In this document: positions 22,103 through 34,819 of the stretch, piece after piece
How positions within the stretch are numbered: the stretch's first letter is position 1
Layout of the letters: each line of letters starts with the position of its first letter
Source: Biomphalaria glabrata
Lineage: Eukaryota; Mollusca; Gastropoda; Planorbidae
DNA length: 64,000 nt
Reading direction: 5' to 3'
NCBI RefSeq assembly: GCF_947242115.1
Contig: NC_074715.1
Coordinates: 30,391,827 to 30,455,826 of the forward strand
Notes under the pieces: model-generated
What the model was told of the DNA's origin: nothing
The model's database searches: none
What the model saw: the letters and a program-made list of their open reading frames with translations, nothing else
Translations under genes and position numbers: made by a program

Positions 22103-25100
22103 TTAAACTAAGACATAAGACTCCTTTTGAAAACTTTTAGGAAGCCATACTCCTATACAGTCCTCTCCACCTGCACTCACAAGAACACCATTTTTATAGT
22201 CAATCTGAAACAAACCAAAGCAAAGTATAAAGACATGATATATCTCATCAAGAATATAGTCAATCTGAAACAAACCAAAGAAAAGTATAAAGACATGATA
22301 TGTCTCATCAAGAATATAGTCAATCTGAAACAAACCAAAGTATAAAGACATGCTATGTCTCATCAAGAATATAGTCAATCTGAAACAAACCAAAGTATAA
22401 AGACATGTCTCATCAAGAATATAGTCAATCTGAAACAAACCAAAGTATAAAGACATGCTATGTCTCATCAAGAATATAGTCAATCTGAAACAAACCAAAG
22501 TATAAAGACATGCTATGTCTCATCAAGAATATAGTCAATCTGAAACAAACCAAAGTATAAAGACATGCTATGTCTCATCAAGAATATAGTCAATCTGAAA
22601 CAAACCAAAGTATAAAGACATGCTATGTCTCATCAAGAATATAGTCAATCTGAAACAAACCAAAGTATAAAGACATGCTATGTCTCATCAAGAATATAGT
22701 CAATCTGAAACAAACCAAAGTATAAAGACATGTCTCATCAAGAATATAGTCAATCTGAAACAAACCAAAGTATAAAGACATGCTATGTCTCATCAAGAAT
22801 ATAGTCAATCTGAAACAAACCAAAGTATAAAGACATGTCTCATCAAGAATATAGTCAATCTGAAACAAACCAAAGTATAAAGACATGTCTCATCAAGAAT
22901 ATAGTCAATCTGAAACAAACCAAAGTATAAAGACATGTCTCATCAAGAATATAGTCAATCTGAAACAAACCAAAGTATAAAGACATGATATGTCTCATCA
23001 AGAATATAGTCAATCTGAAACAAACCAAAGTATAAAGACATGCTATGTCTCATCAAGAATATAGTCAATCTGAAACAAACCAAAGTATAAAGACATGTCT
23101 CATCAAGAATATAGTCAATCTGAAACAAACCAAAGTATAAAGACATGTCTCATCAAGAATATAGTCAATCTGAAACAAACCAAAGTATAAAGACATGTCT
23201 CATCAAGAATATAGTCAATCTGAAACAAACCAAAGTATAAAGACATGATATGTCTCATCAAGAATATAGTCAATCTGAAACAAACCAAAGTATAAAGACA
23301 TGCTATGTCTCATCAAGAATATAGTCAATCTGAAACAAACCAAAGTATAAAGACATGTCTCATCAAGAATATAGTCAATCTGAAACAAACCAAAGTATAA
23401 AGACATGCTATGTCTCATCAAGAATATAGTCAATCTGAAACAAACCAAAGTATAAAGACATGCTATGTCTCATCAAGAATATAGTCAATCTGAAACAAAC
23501 CAAAGTATAAAGACATGTCTCATCAAGAATATAGTCAATCTGAAACAAACCAAAGTATAAAGACATGATATGTCTCATCAAGAATATAGTCAATCTGAAA
23601 CAAACCAAAGTATAAAGACATGTCTCATCAAGAATATAGTCAATCTGAAACAAACCAAAGTATAAAGACATGTCTCATCAAGAATATAGTCAATCTGAAA
23701 CAAACCAAAGTATAAAGACATGTCTCATCAAGAATATAGTCAATCTGAAACAAACCAAAGTATAAAGACATGTCTCATCAAGAATATAGTCAATCTGAAA
23801 CAAACCAAAGTATAAAGACATGTCTCATCAAGAATATAGTCAATCTGAAACAAACCAAAGTATAAAGACATGCTATGTCTCATCAAGAATATAGTCAATC
23901 TGAAACAAACCAAAGTATAAAGACATGTCTCATCAAGAATATAGTCAATCTGAAACAAACCAAAGTATAAAGACATGCTATGTCTCATCAAGAATATAGT
24001 CAATCTGAAACAAACCAAAGTATAAAGACATGTCTCATCAAGAATATAGTCAATCTGAAACAAACCAAAGTATAAAGACATGTCTCATCAAGAATATAGT
24101 CAATCTGAAACAAACCAAAGTATAAAGACATGCTATGTCTCATCAAGAATATAGTCAATCTGAAACAAACCAAAGTATAAAGACATGTCTCATCAAGAAT
24201 ATAGTCAATCTGAAACAAACCAAAGTATAAAGACATGTCTCATCAAGAATATAGTCAATCTGAAACAAACCAAAGTATAAAGACATGCTATGTCTCATCA
24301 AGAATATAGTCAATCTGAAACAAACCAAAGTATAAAGACATGCTATGTCTCATCAAGAATATAGTCAATCTGAAACAAACCAAAGTATAAAGACATGTCT
24401 CATCAAGAATATAGTCAATCTGAAACAAACCAAAGTATAAAGACATGTCTCATCAAGAATATAGTCAATCTGAAACAAACCAAAGTATAAAGACATGTCT
24501 CATCAAGAATATAGTCAATCTGAAACAAACCAAAGTATAAAGACATGTCTCATCAAGAATATAGTCAATCTGAAACAAACCAAAGTATAAAGACATGTCT
24601 CATCAAGAATATAGTCAATCTGAAACAAACCAAAGTATAAAGACATGTCTCATCAAGAATATAGTCAATCTGAAACAAACCAAAGTATAAAGACATGCTA
24701 TGTCTCATCAAGAATATAGTCAATCTGAAACAAACCAAAGTATAAAGACATGTCTCATCAAGAATATAGTCAATCTGAAACAAACCAAAGTATAAAGACA
24801 TGTCTCATCAAGAATATAGTCAATCTGAAACAAACCAAAGTATAAAGACATGTCTCATCAAGAATATAGTCAATCTGAAACAAACCAAAGTATAAAGACA
24901 TGCTATGTCTCATCAAGAATATAGTCAATCTGAAACAAACCAAAGTATAAAGACATGTCTCATCAAGAATATAGTCAATCTGAAACAAACCAAAGTATAA
25001 AGACATGTCTCATCAAGAATATAGTCAATCTGAAACAAACCAAAGTATAAAGACATGTCTCATCAAGAATATAGTCAATCTGAAACAAACCAAAGTATAA

Positions 25101-28100
25101 AGACATGCTATGTCTCATCAAGAATATAGTCAATCTGAAACAAACCAAAGTATAAAGACATGTCTCATCAAGAATATAGTCAATCTGAAACAAACCAAAG
25201 TATAAAGACATGTCTCATCAAGAATATAGTCAATCTGAAACAAACCAAAGTATAAAGACATGTCTCATCAAGAATATAGTCAATCTGAAACAAACCAAAG
25301 TATAAAGACATGCTATGTCTCATCAAGAATATAGTCAATCTGAAACAAACCAAAGTATAAAGACACATTTTCTCATCAAGAAGTGTTCAAGTTGAAAACT
25401 ATCCATAGCAATTTTTAATAATTGTATCCTCATTACAATTTAAAAATACTATCATTTGAGTACCAACACTTCTGGCCAACAGAATCATATCTCTTCAAGT
25501 TTTTGACTATCAATATTTCTAGCCAATAAATTCATGTCTTTAGTTTAACTCCAAACTCTGGATATTTTCTTACTTTTGCAATTTCTTTTTTATGGACATT
25601 AATGGAAGCAATGCTAGTGGGTTCTCGTGTTGGATCTAAAACTTTGATAGACTTGTCCCCTGAACAGGTAAATATGGCACCAGGTGTAGTGATCAGGCCA
25701 GTCATTTTTTCTGTGTGTCCCACATTGTAAGTCTGAAAAGTAAAGAAGTCATTTCATTCCAAGCTATTTACCCATTTACTTATTTTGTTGAGCCATTTTT
25801 TAAAATCTATCTGATCAAATATAATTTAAATATAGATTTTTAGTTCTTGAAATATTAAAGCTCAGAGCTTTTCAAAAGGATGACATTAAGCAATAATTAA
25901 ATCATGTACTAAAAGTTGCAATTCTTTATTCTTAGGATAATTTTTAATTGTGTATAACCATTATTATTATCATTTGAATTAATAGTTATTTGGCTATTGT
26001 AGATGTTTTTAAACACTACATAAAGAACTCTATTTACATATTAACACTTTATCAAATTCTAATGTATTATTCTGTGGGCAATTATTGCAAACATTGTAAA
26101 TTTTTATAGTCCAAAATAATAGTCTAAAAGGATAAACATCAGCCCTCTGACTTACCCCAATGTACTGAAAAACATCCTCTGTGCCATCATGCAGATGTAG
26201 ATTTCCGGATACATCACCAAACCACAACTGGTTATTACTGTAACTCAAACATAGAGGATATTTGTCCAACTGAAAACAATGAAAATTTATAAAGACATTT
26301 CAAACAAAAGTTATAAAAAAAAAAATTGTTTGGTTACAATAATTATAGCAGTCTGTCAGATATTTACAATCTTTTACAAATCTTTTTTAAATACTCTATA
26401 TATATTCTATGAAACTTGAAATGCATATTTTGTTAGTGTTAATTTTCTAAATTTATTTTACTTGGAGTTTTTCTTAGCATATATTATTTAATCTAATTTT
26501 TATAAAATACAAATGCATAAAGAATTCTAAATTACAATTAGTCCATTTATTTCCTTTTTCATCTAAGTTGGCTACTGTTTTAATTTTTTTTTAAATTCTA
26601 ATAAAAAAACTAAAAAAAAAAATAAATGTAATATGGTCTCAGATCTCTGAACATTTTGCATTAAACAAAGAAGACTAATTCTATAAAATATTTAACTACT
26701 GAATGTTTTTCAAAAGTATGCACTTTTGTCCACCAGGAAATCAATGTTTAATGACAAAAAAAAACCTGATAAAGTATAAACATTTTTGTTTGCATGATTA
26801 AATATAGTTTGCTTAAAGATGTGCCAATTATTACTTCATATATTTACTAGTTGTTTTTCAAAAATAGTTAATAGATGTTGCATGTTACACACATACCTTG
26901 AACATCATAAAAATTTTGCCAGCTCTACGCTCAAAAATTGATATTGACTTATCCTCACTGCCAGAGATAATAAAGTGATCACTTCCTGTGACACAAAGCA
27001 CTGGTTTAGTATGGAATACCCTCGAGCGTACAGCAGAAGTCCGTCGATCAATGAAGTACACTTTTTTATCAAAGCAACTGGCCACTATTTCATTATCTTC
27101 AGCATACAAAGACAAGACTGGTGCTTTACATCTGATAGAGATTGTAGAAAATGGCTGATTATTAAATCATTACAAAAAATTTTATTTCTCAATTATTTCA
27201 AAAGAAAATACCTTTCATAGGAAGTGAAATTATAACTATTAACTTATTTGTATGATCCGACTTTATACTACAACTTGTATAAAAATATCCTTACTGCTAT
27301 TCATTTAATAGGCTTAAATGTTTCCCCAATTAATTGTATGTAAGCCAGATATTCAAGACTTTCACAAAATAGGATACACATGATATGTAACACATAATAA
27401 CAGTAGGACTAAGGTATTAAGGCTATTAAGAGAAGAAAATATGGTAAAACATAGACAAACCCAGAGGAAGACTTGAACCACTGACCCCCAACCCAGCATC
27501 TAGTATTCACTTTCACTAACCAACGGGATGGTATTATTTGTTACATATCATATTATTTAAAAACATTTCAAGTTTATTCATAATTTGTTTCAGCACTTTA
27601 AGGCTTCCAACTCCATTTATTTAACAAAATAGTCATTTAAAGTAAATAACTTCCAGATTTGTTTCAAGTACAGAATCTAATTTCTTAAAACTCCATCCCT
27701 TTCCCAGTTTGTTTGCAAACCTTCTATGCTACACATCAAAATTAATTTCACAGAGAAAAGCCTTTTTCCATTAGCTATATTAAAATATTTGGACAGAAGG
27801 GGAAAAAAAGTCACAATTTACTAAATACTACTTACAAAAGGGAAATTCTATAGAATAAGGTTATAGAAATTTTTTAACATAGATAATCTACTAAGAAAAC
27901 ATTATCAAGTAGTCTTATCTTATAAATTACAGGCATTACTACAAAAGAGAAGATAATAAATAATAAACAAATAAATAAATAAATTTTAGCTTTTATATAG
28001 CGCTACTTTCATGCTTAATAATCCCACCAATTTCCACATGTCTTCTCTTATATAGTAGATGTCAACCACTCAATTATAAAGTAGATGTCAACCACTCAAT

Positions 28101-31100
28101 TATAAAGTACATGTCAACCACTCAATTATAAAGTAGATGTCAACCACTCAATTATAAAGTACATGTCAACCACTCAATTATAAAGTAGATGTCAACCACT
28201 CAATTATAAAGTACATGTCAACCACTCAATTATAAAGTAGATGTCAACCACTCAATTATAAAGTACATGTCAACCACTCAATTATAAAGTAGATGTCAAC
28301 CACTCAATTATAAAGTAGATGTCAACCACTCAATTATAAAGTAGATGTCAACCACTCAATTATAAAGTAGATGTCAACCACTCAATTATAAAGTAGCTGT
28401 CAACCACTCAATTATAAAGTAGATGTCAACCACTCAATTATAAAGTACATGTCAACCACTCAATTATAAAGTACATGTCAACCACTCAATTATAAAGTAC
28501 ATGTCAACCACTCAATTATAAAGTACATGTCAACCACTCAATTATAAAGTACATGTCAACCACTCAATTATAAAGTACATGTCAACCACTCAATTATAAA
28601 GTAGATGTCAACCACTCAATTATAAAGTAGATGTCAACCACTCAATTATAAAGTAGATGTCAACCACTCAATTATAAAGTAGATGTCAACCACTCAATTA
28701 TAAAGTACATGTCAACCACTCAATTATAAAGTAGATGTCAACCACTCAATTATAAAGTAGATGTCAACCACTCAATTATAAAGTAGATGTCAACCACTCA
28801 ATTATAAAGTACATGTCAACCACTCAATTATAAAGTAGATGTCAACCACTCAATTATAAAGTACATGTCAACCACTCAATTATAAAGTAGATGTCAACCA
28901 CTCAATTATAAAGTAGATGTCAACCACTCAATTATAAAGTAGATGTCAACCTCTCAATTATAAAGTAGATGTCAACCACTCAATTATAAAGTAGATGTCA
29001 ACCTCTCAATTATAAAGTAGATGTCAACCTCTCAATTATAAAGTAGTGGTCAACCACTCAATTATAAAGTAGATGTCAACCACTCAATTATAAAGTAGAT
29101 GTCAACCACTCAATTATAAAGTAGATGTCAACCACTCAATTATAAAGTAGATGTCAACCTCTCAATTATAAAGTAGATGTCAACCTCTCAATTATAAAGT
29201 AGATGTCAACCTCTCAATTATAAAGTAGATGTCAACCACTCAATTATAAAGTAGATGTCAACCACTCAATTATAAAGTAGATGTCAACCTCTCAATTTTC
29301 AAGGAGATCTGATCCCATCACTTCCCGATAAATAACTTTTTCCCCTACTGCAAACACTAAATGGACTACTCAGTGCTTATTCTCTGTCCTGTTATCAAAC
29401 TTCCAACTCACTTAAATGATGAAGCTAATGAGCATCCAACTTCAGCATCAAACATTCTTATCTGATTGTCCCAGCATCCTGTGATTACCTTTTTATCAAC
29501 AGAAGTTATGCTCCAAATCCATCCCTGGCAATGAAAACATTTACAAAACAATGTTCAAAAGAGCAAGCTCATTTGCGCTATATTAAAATTGCATTATTAT
29601 TATTATTATTTAATATTGTAAAACAAATTTCTCCTGGATAATAAAGATATTATCATGATAAAGAAAAAACACACAAGCATTGTATTGTTGAATTAACCTC
29701 ATGTGCAGTTTTGTTCGAATGGACCAGCATTTCCTTGATTTGTTCCTCACTGGCTTGATTTCCAGGATACTTGGTTAGGTCAATCAAATTCAGACTTCTG
29801 TTGCGGTCACCAGCTACAAGTATTTCACCACCCTGTAGTTTGGATGAGATGAAACTTTTAAGTAGTGAATACAATTTTATTTTCATACCTTGAAGACTTC
29901 AAAACAAAAAAAAAGGATTTATTAAATTTTAAAAAATTAATAAAAATAATTGTTGAATGGTTAATCAGCATGCAGATCAGGGCCTTCCAGGGCTCTAATG
30001 TTACTGTTACAGACAGGAATTTAAATATATAGTTGTTTAACAAAATAAAACTATTAGTGTAACTGATAAGACACAGAGGAAATAATATGTTGAAAACAAT
30101 GTTTTGGCAACTAATGGTCAATAGCCATGTGAAATTTTTTTTTAGACATTTCTGTAGATAGTTAACTACGAAGCAAAACGTTTTGGCACGATGATCATTT
30201 GGACAAAGTGTGATATGTTTTGATCGCATTGTTTATATTCATTGTATTATTTCTTTAAAGAAGAATGATGAATATCTATGTTTTGTATGTGTATTATTTG
30301 AGGATAGAACAAGAGATATTTTTATCCATTATTTTTGGTCTTTAATTTTGTTTTGTAATTATTGTTAAATCAAATTATAATGTGAATGTGGGCTTTATAT
30401 TGCCCAAATCAAAATAAAACAATAGGAAAAATTGATGCATTTTTAAGTGGATAAGAAAATGATTTATTTAATTTAAAATACCTTCAACAAAAAAAAAAAA
30501 AGGGGGAAGAAAACTGAGAAATGTCCTCCTGCTATCCTTATAGTTCACACTATGTTCATTAATAAGTGTGATATATCATTTATTTCATGCATGTGTGTTT
30601 GTATTTTAAATAATGTTCTTATTATGTTGGCTTGTGATTGTTTATTTATTAAGTGGAACATTTTTATTTTCAAAAATATTTGTTTAAGTAATGATGTTGA
30701 TTTACAAACAAAAACTAATATTTGTTTAAGTAATGATGCTGATTTACAAACAAAAACTAGGCGAAACAAGGATAGGAAAAAATACAATCGATGCAATTTT
30801 TCTTTTACACACACAAAGAAAGATTTATTTTATTAATTTATGGTATCTCCAACTATATATTTATTTAATATGTGCGCAGTGTAGGTCTTCCCTTTAGTTG
30901 TTTGTATTTATCTGTGTCAAGAAAGATCTGTCACTCAAATCACCCTTACCCAAAATAATTCTATGAAATAAAATCTATCTTTTAAAAGTTTCTTAGCTTT
31001 TAAGGACATTTAACTAATGTCAATACTTTTTAAAATGTCTTTTGAAAATACAAATCAAAGGAAGTAATCCTGTGCGCTTAGCAGAACTTGCATGTAATTT

Positions 31101-34025
31101 AGGGGGGAGAGGGAAGCATGTCATTTCCATAGTCTCACTTCAGGTTTCATGAAATAATGAAAACCTTTATCAAAAAACAATTTGGTGGATGGGAGTTGAA
31201 TTAATAGTATACATACAATAATATAGTTTAGTGAAATAAATTTTATTTTAAAAGCTATGTGTTTTTTAAATTATAGTCAGAATATCTCTCACCAAAATGT
31301 CACGTATCAAGTTAACCAGGTGATAAGGAACCATAAGAGCTAGATGCAGTATTGAACAATAAACAATTATTTCTGGAATGTACACCTTTTCATATCCCAC
31401 AGTGGCGTAGCTAGGGTGGGGGTAGGAGAATTTTAACCCCCCCCCCCCCCCCCCCCCCCCGGGCCCCCACATGAGGGAGGCCCCAGATGAGTGTTTTTTA
31501 CATTAAGAATTAAATATTACGCAAAATGCTAGGGCCCCCCAGACAGGTCATGGCCCCAGGCCCCCAAACGATGGAAAATTCCTAGCTACGCCCCAGATAT
31601 CCCATTAACTTTGAAACTGTCTAGCTATGTGTAAATGTATTTCAATTATTGTAAATGTGTGTGTCTTTATATATTGAGTTAAATGAAACCTAAAAAAAAA
31701 AAAAAAAAAAAAAACTATTTTTTTTTAAATGTAATAATGTAATAAATATATAATAAAATTTCTAAAGAAGTTGACACATTAGAGACTTTTTACTTGCATA
31801 AGATGCACAGCATCCACACCTCCATAAATGTTACAAGAGTACATAAAATTGTGAGTAGACTGATCAATGTTAGACCAGACTCTGTGCATATCTTCTCTTG
31901 CCACACAAGCATCATCCCATTGAAAGTTGGGAGGACCTGGGGGGCAAAGAAATTGTTATTTTAAGAGTTTTATGACTACCATGAAAATATATCAACAGTA
32001 TCAAATCAGACAATAGTAATCAAAGCATTTTTAAATGCTGGAATATTCTTTATATCTGCGCTTAAAAAAAACAAGTTGATCAATGTGTATGTATTTCAAA
32101 ATAACTGTAATGTGTGACTGAGTGGTAGGTTCTGCTTGGCTACCTGATGACTGATGGGACAAAAGTTTGAGTCCTGATGTACACTAGAAATGCTAAATTT
32201 GAATTTAAACCAGCTGTCTTGTGTTTTCTAAGCGCCTAAAAGCAGAATAAAGCCTTCTACCAGGAACTGTATTTCCCAAATGTCCACTAGAGATAGGATG
32301 GTAGCGCACTGAACTTCAAATAAGAGTATTGAAAATGCACTTTAGAATAATAATAATAATTTTAAAAAATAGGTTGTCATTGCTGCAGTGTTATTAGATA
32401 CAAACTCGGTGAAGGAAACCTTTAATTTCATTTCAAATGATATAGCAAACAACAAATTACATAAAAAGCACACAAAACTTAATATTACTTTTTAAAACTT
32501 TATAAATAAGAGCTTACATGGCACGGCAGGATATTTTTTTGAGAACCTAACAGTCATTCTCATCTTCCAATACGTTTCATTGTCAAACATTTCCTGGAAT
32601 CTTTTACACACCTGACTCAAGGCATACTTGACAACTCTAGCTTCCAGGAATGTTGCGATGTGGAAGAGAACATCATCATCCAGCTGGTCCAGTGTTAAAG
32701 AACCTAAAGAAAGATTGAAGAAAACAATGTCAGCAACAAGTTTTAGCCTTACTACATTGCATCTATACATTGTTATTGTTATAATAGTAACACTGAGGTG
32801 GACAATTGTAGTGAAACTGAATTTCCATTAGTTTGGACCAATAAAATTATCTTATCTTATCTTTAGCTATAACTTATTTTCTCATTTCAAATTAGTCAAA
32901 CCTTTAATTAATCTTTATCATTCTAACTTATGATAAAACTTTTTTTATTTGTTTATAAGTGCTAGAATAATAATATACAAGTGAATAAATGATTTAAACT
33001 CTTAGGGAAACAAAACAAGAAACAGGTTAAAAAAATAACACTACCTAACCAGTTAATCTATTATACATTAATAACAAGAATTATCTAAAAATAAATGAAA
33101 AAAAAATTCAATTACACATATCACCAGATAATTCTGACATTTCTTCTTTATTACTGTCTGGACAATATTCTAAAGTTTCATTTTCGACAGGATTGTTCAG
33201 ATGACATTTAGAGGCATCACACTCATGAATTCCAAAATTTTTATTACATTTAAGCTTTTCTTTATTTTGATTATCATCTGAAAGAATGAAAAAAAATCTG
33301 TATATATATTTACTGTTACAATTTAAAAATCAAATTTTGTATTAGGTTCAATACACTTTGTGTCTAAATAATTTCTTATCTAACTTTCCATTCCTAAAAA
33401 AAATATTTAAAAATAAACATCAACTTAATTTTAGTATACATTTAAAAAGACAAGTATGTAAATGACTATTCATTAGGTGGGCCCCACTAGGAGAGATAAT
33501 ACTGATTTTCACCACCATTAGCTATTAAATGAAAAACAAAGATATAGATAGATATTTTGCAATTGTATCAAGAATCAAATACGAAAGATATCTCCCCTTT
33601 CTTAGGACTTTTTGTTGCCATTTTATAATTATATAATGACAACTTTTTAAATTATTTACATTTGTCTCTAGTAATAGTTTCATATAAATCACTTAGTACC
33701 TTATATCAATTTGCATAAAGATATTTCAAATTAAAGGGTTTCATGACATGACATTTGTATTATTTGTCATTGATAAAAGTCTAAGGGAGATAAAAAAAAA
33801 TGGTTTTAACTTATCAGGAAAGCAACAGCATCAGATTAAGATAATCTTGCTAATAGAAATTAGGACTAATAATTTACTGAACTTAAACTTGTCAGATTCA
33901 GATTTTATAGCTATATCAAATGGTGGCATTTTTTTGTTACCTTTTGTTGACATAACCGGAAGACTGAGAACTGTGATCCTATGCATGAAGGATGTATTAT
34001 TTTCTCCTGTATATTTGTGTCTCAA
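22103..34025 (-). CDS. FBXW9: F-box/WD40 repeat protein 9, ten coding exons (first is a candidate)
   Basis: Exons on the - strand: candidate first 34025-33941, then 33277-33125, 32703-32518, 31936-31794, 29832-29698, 29524-29412, 27131-26897, 26269-26156, 25732-25574, 22204-22103. All have GT-AG borders and matching phases, for about 474 residues (human FBXW9 about 458). The F-box is LTLDQLDDDVLFHIATFL at the start of the 32703 exon. WD40 blades follow: GGEILVAGDRNRSLNLID, GWIWSITSVDKKVITGCWDN, VASCFDKKVYFIDRR, HFIISGSEDKSISIFERR, LCLSYSNNQLWFGDVSG, GAIFTCSGDKSIKVLDP and VSAGGEDCIGVWLPK. F-box/WD40 proteins are substrate receptors of SCF ubiquitin ligases; FBXW9 targets are poorly known. The first exon is tentative: three in-frame ATGs (34025, 33986 region, 33953) precede an AAAG/GTAACA donor of the right phase. 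Confidence 0.9.
22190..25375. repeat. 50/55-bp minisatellite built on the FBXW9 last-intron splice acceptor, about 60 copies
   Basis: The unit is 50 bases, or 55 when CTATG is added beside GACATG. On the - strand (the FBXW9 sense) each copy contains GGTTTGTTTCAG/ATTGACTA, identical to the true 3' splice site and start of the last FBXW9 exon at 22204. The array fills roughly 94% of that 3.4-kb intron and abuts the real acceptor. Copies are nearly identical, implying recent expansion or continuing homogenisation. Confidence 0.97.
27455..27545 (-). mobile_element. tRNA-like SINE head in an FBXW9 intron
   Basis: On the - strand GTTGGTTAGTGAAAGTG resembles box A and GTGGTTCAAGTCT resembles box B at the usual spacing. 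It does not fold as a full tRNA gene by eye (arms do not pair well), so a SINE head is more likely than a functional tRNA. Confidence 0.4.
27945..28030 (-). mobile_element. 3' end of a mollusc-type SINE with (TTTA)n tail
   Basis: On the - strand AGCGCTATATAAAAGCTAAA is followed by (TTTA)n. This wording is familiar from SINE ends in mollusc genomes; the head is not seen. Confidence 0.4.
28050..29300. repeat. 26-bp minisatellite in an FBXW9 intron, about 48 copies
   Basis: Tandem copies of a 26-base unit with the core GATGTCAACCACTCAATTAT. The main variants are GTAGATG versus GTACATG and CCACTC versus CCTCTC; CCTCTC copies cluster at the right end. The array lies in the intron between the 29524-29412 and 27131-26897 exons, about 110 bases downstream of the donor. 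Confidence 0.97.
31400..31596. mobile_element. hAT-like MITE with perfect 8-bp target duplication
   Basis: The element begins CAGTGGCGTAGCTAGG and ends CCTAGCTACGCCCCAG, an inverted pair with a degenerate outer end. It is flanked by ATATCCCA on both sides (31392-31399 and 31597-31604). It is 197 bases long, carries a long C run, and has no coding capacity. It lies in the FBXW9 intron after the 31936-31794 exon. Confidence 0.85.
32105..32365 (+). mobile_element. tRNA-derived SINE in an FBXW9 intron
   Basis: A box-A-like TGAGTGGTAGGTTC at 32119 and a box-B-like AGTTTGAGTCCTG at 32165 start the element. The body with AAGCGCCTAAAAGCAG and CCTTCTACCAGGAA leads to a tail of (AAT)n at 32345-32360. 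Degenerate, so not recent. Confidence 0.55.
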
Positions 34026-34073
34026 GAGTTATCAACACATGAAGCATCTATCATAGTTGGGAAAAACAATTTC

Positions 34074-34665
34074 AAAAGTTATTAATAATTATTACACATG
34101 AACATAAATAAAACATAAACAAATATTATCAAAATTACATTTTCTAAAGCTATGACCCATATAGAACACCATACATTTGTTAAGCCTCATAAATAAAAAA
34201 ATCCAAACAATTAACAAAAAAAAACAAACAACATTAATTCATTTACAGTTTATATTTAATATATTTTTTATGATAGCCTACTCATCTAGACAATTTAGAT
34301 TCTAAAGACACTAGTCTAGAGTGACAAGTCTCTATACTAGATCTTTATTAATTATATAGCTATAGAATAAAAAGTTATTAATAATTATTACACATGAACA
34401 TAAATAAAACATAAACAAATGTTATCAAAATTACATTTTCTAAAGCTATGACCCATATAGAACACCATACATTTGTTAAGCCTCATAAATAAAAAAATCC
34501 AAACAATTAACAAAAAAAAACAAACAACATTAATTCATTTACAGTTTATATTTAATATATTTTTTATGATAGCCTACTCATCTAGACAATTTAGATTCTA
34601 AAGACACTAGTCTAGAGTGACAAGTCTCTATACTAGATCTTTATTAATTATATAGCTATAGAATA
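34074..34665. repeat. 296-bp direct tandem duplication
   Basis: The segment from 34074 is repeated from 34370 to about 34665 with almost no change (one ATATT/ATGTT difference seen). It is AT-rich, includes the phrase GCTATGACCCATATAGAACA, and lies just upstream of the candidate FBXW9 start. Confidence 0.9.
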
Positions 34666-34819
34666 TAGATCTCAATTTGGATCAAACACTACTATTCTAT
34701 ACAATATCTATTAGAGCTTATTTCATCTCTATTAATAAATTAAATAGATCTAGATTTTTCTAGATAGTCATAGATGTAGATCTAGATATCTTGTCACTTA
34801 TGAAATAGATTAAGCGAAG

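Noticed and set aside
22955-25368. Series of near-identical 62-113 codon frames on the - strand
   Set aside because: These are reading frames through the 50/55-bp array, not separate genes.
27455-27545. A functional tRNA gene on the - strand
   Set aside because: A- and B-box-like words are present, but acceptor and anticodon arms do not pair convincingly; a SINE head fits better.
22190-29300. CRISPR-like regular repeats
   Set aside because: Units are head-to-tail without unique spacers, and the setting is a spliced eukaryotic genome.
30545-30836. Overlapping 89- and 94-codon frames on opposite strands
   Set aside because: Short, AT-rich, containing a small direct repeat (TTTGTTTAAGTAATGATG twice), inside an FBXW9 intron; no protein evidence.
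33748-34056. 102-codon + strand frame
   Set aside because: AT-rich, no recognisable motif, antisense to the candidate FBXW9 first exon; likely chance.
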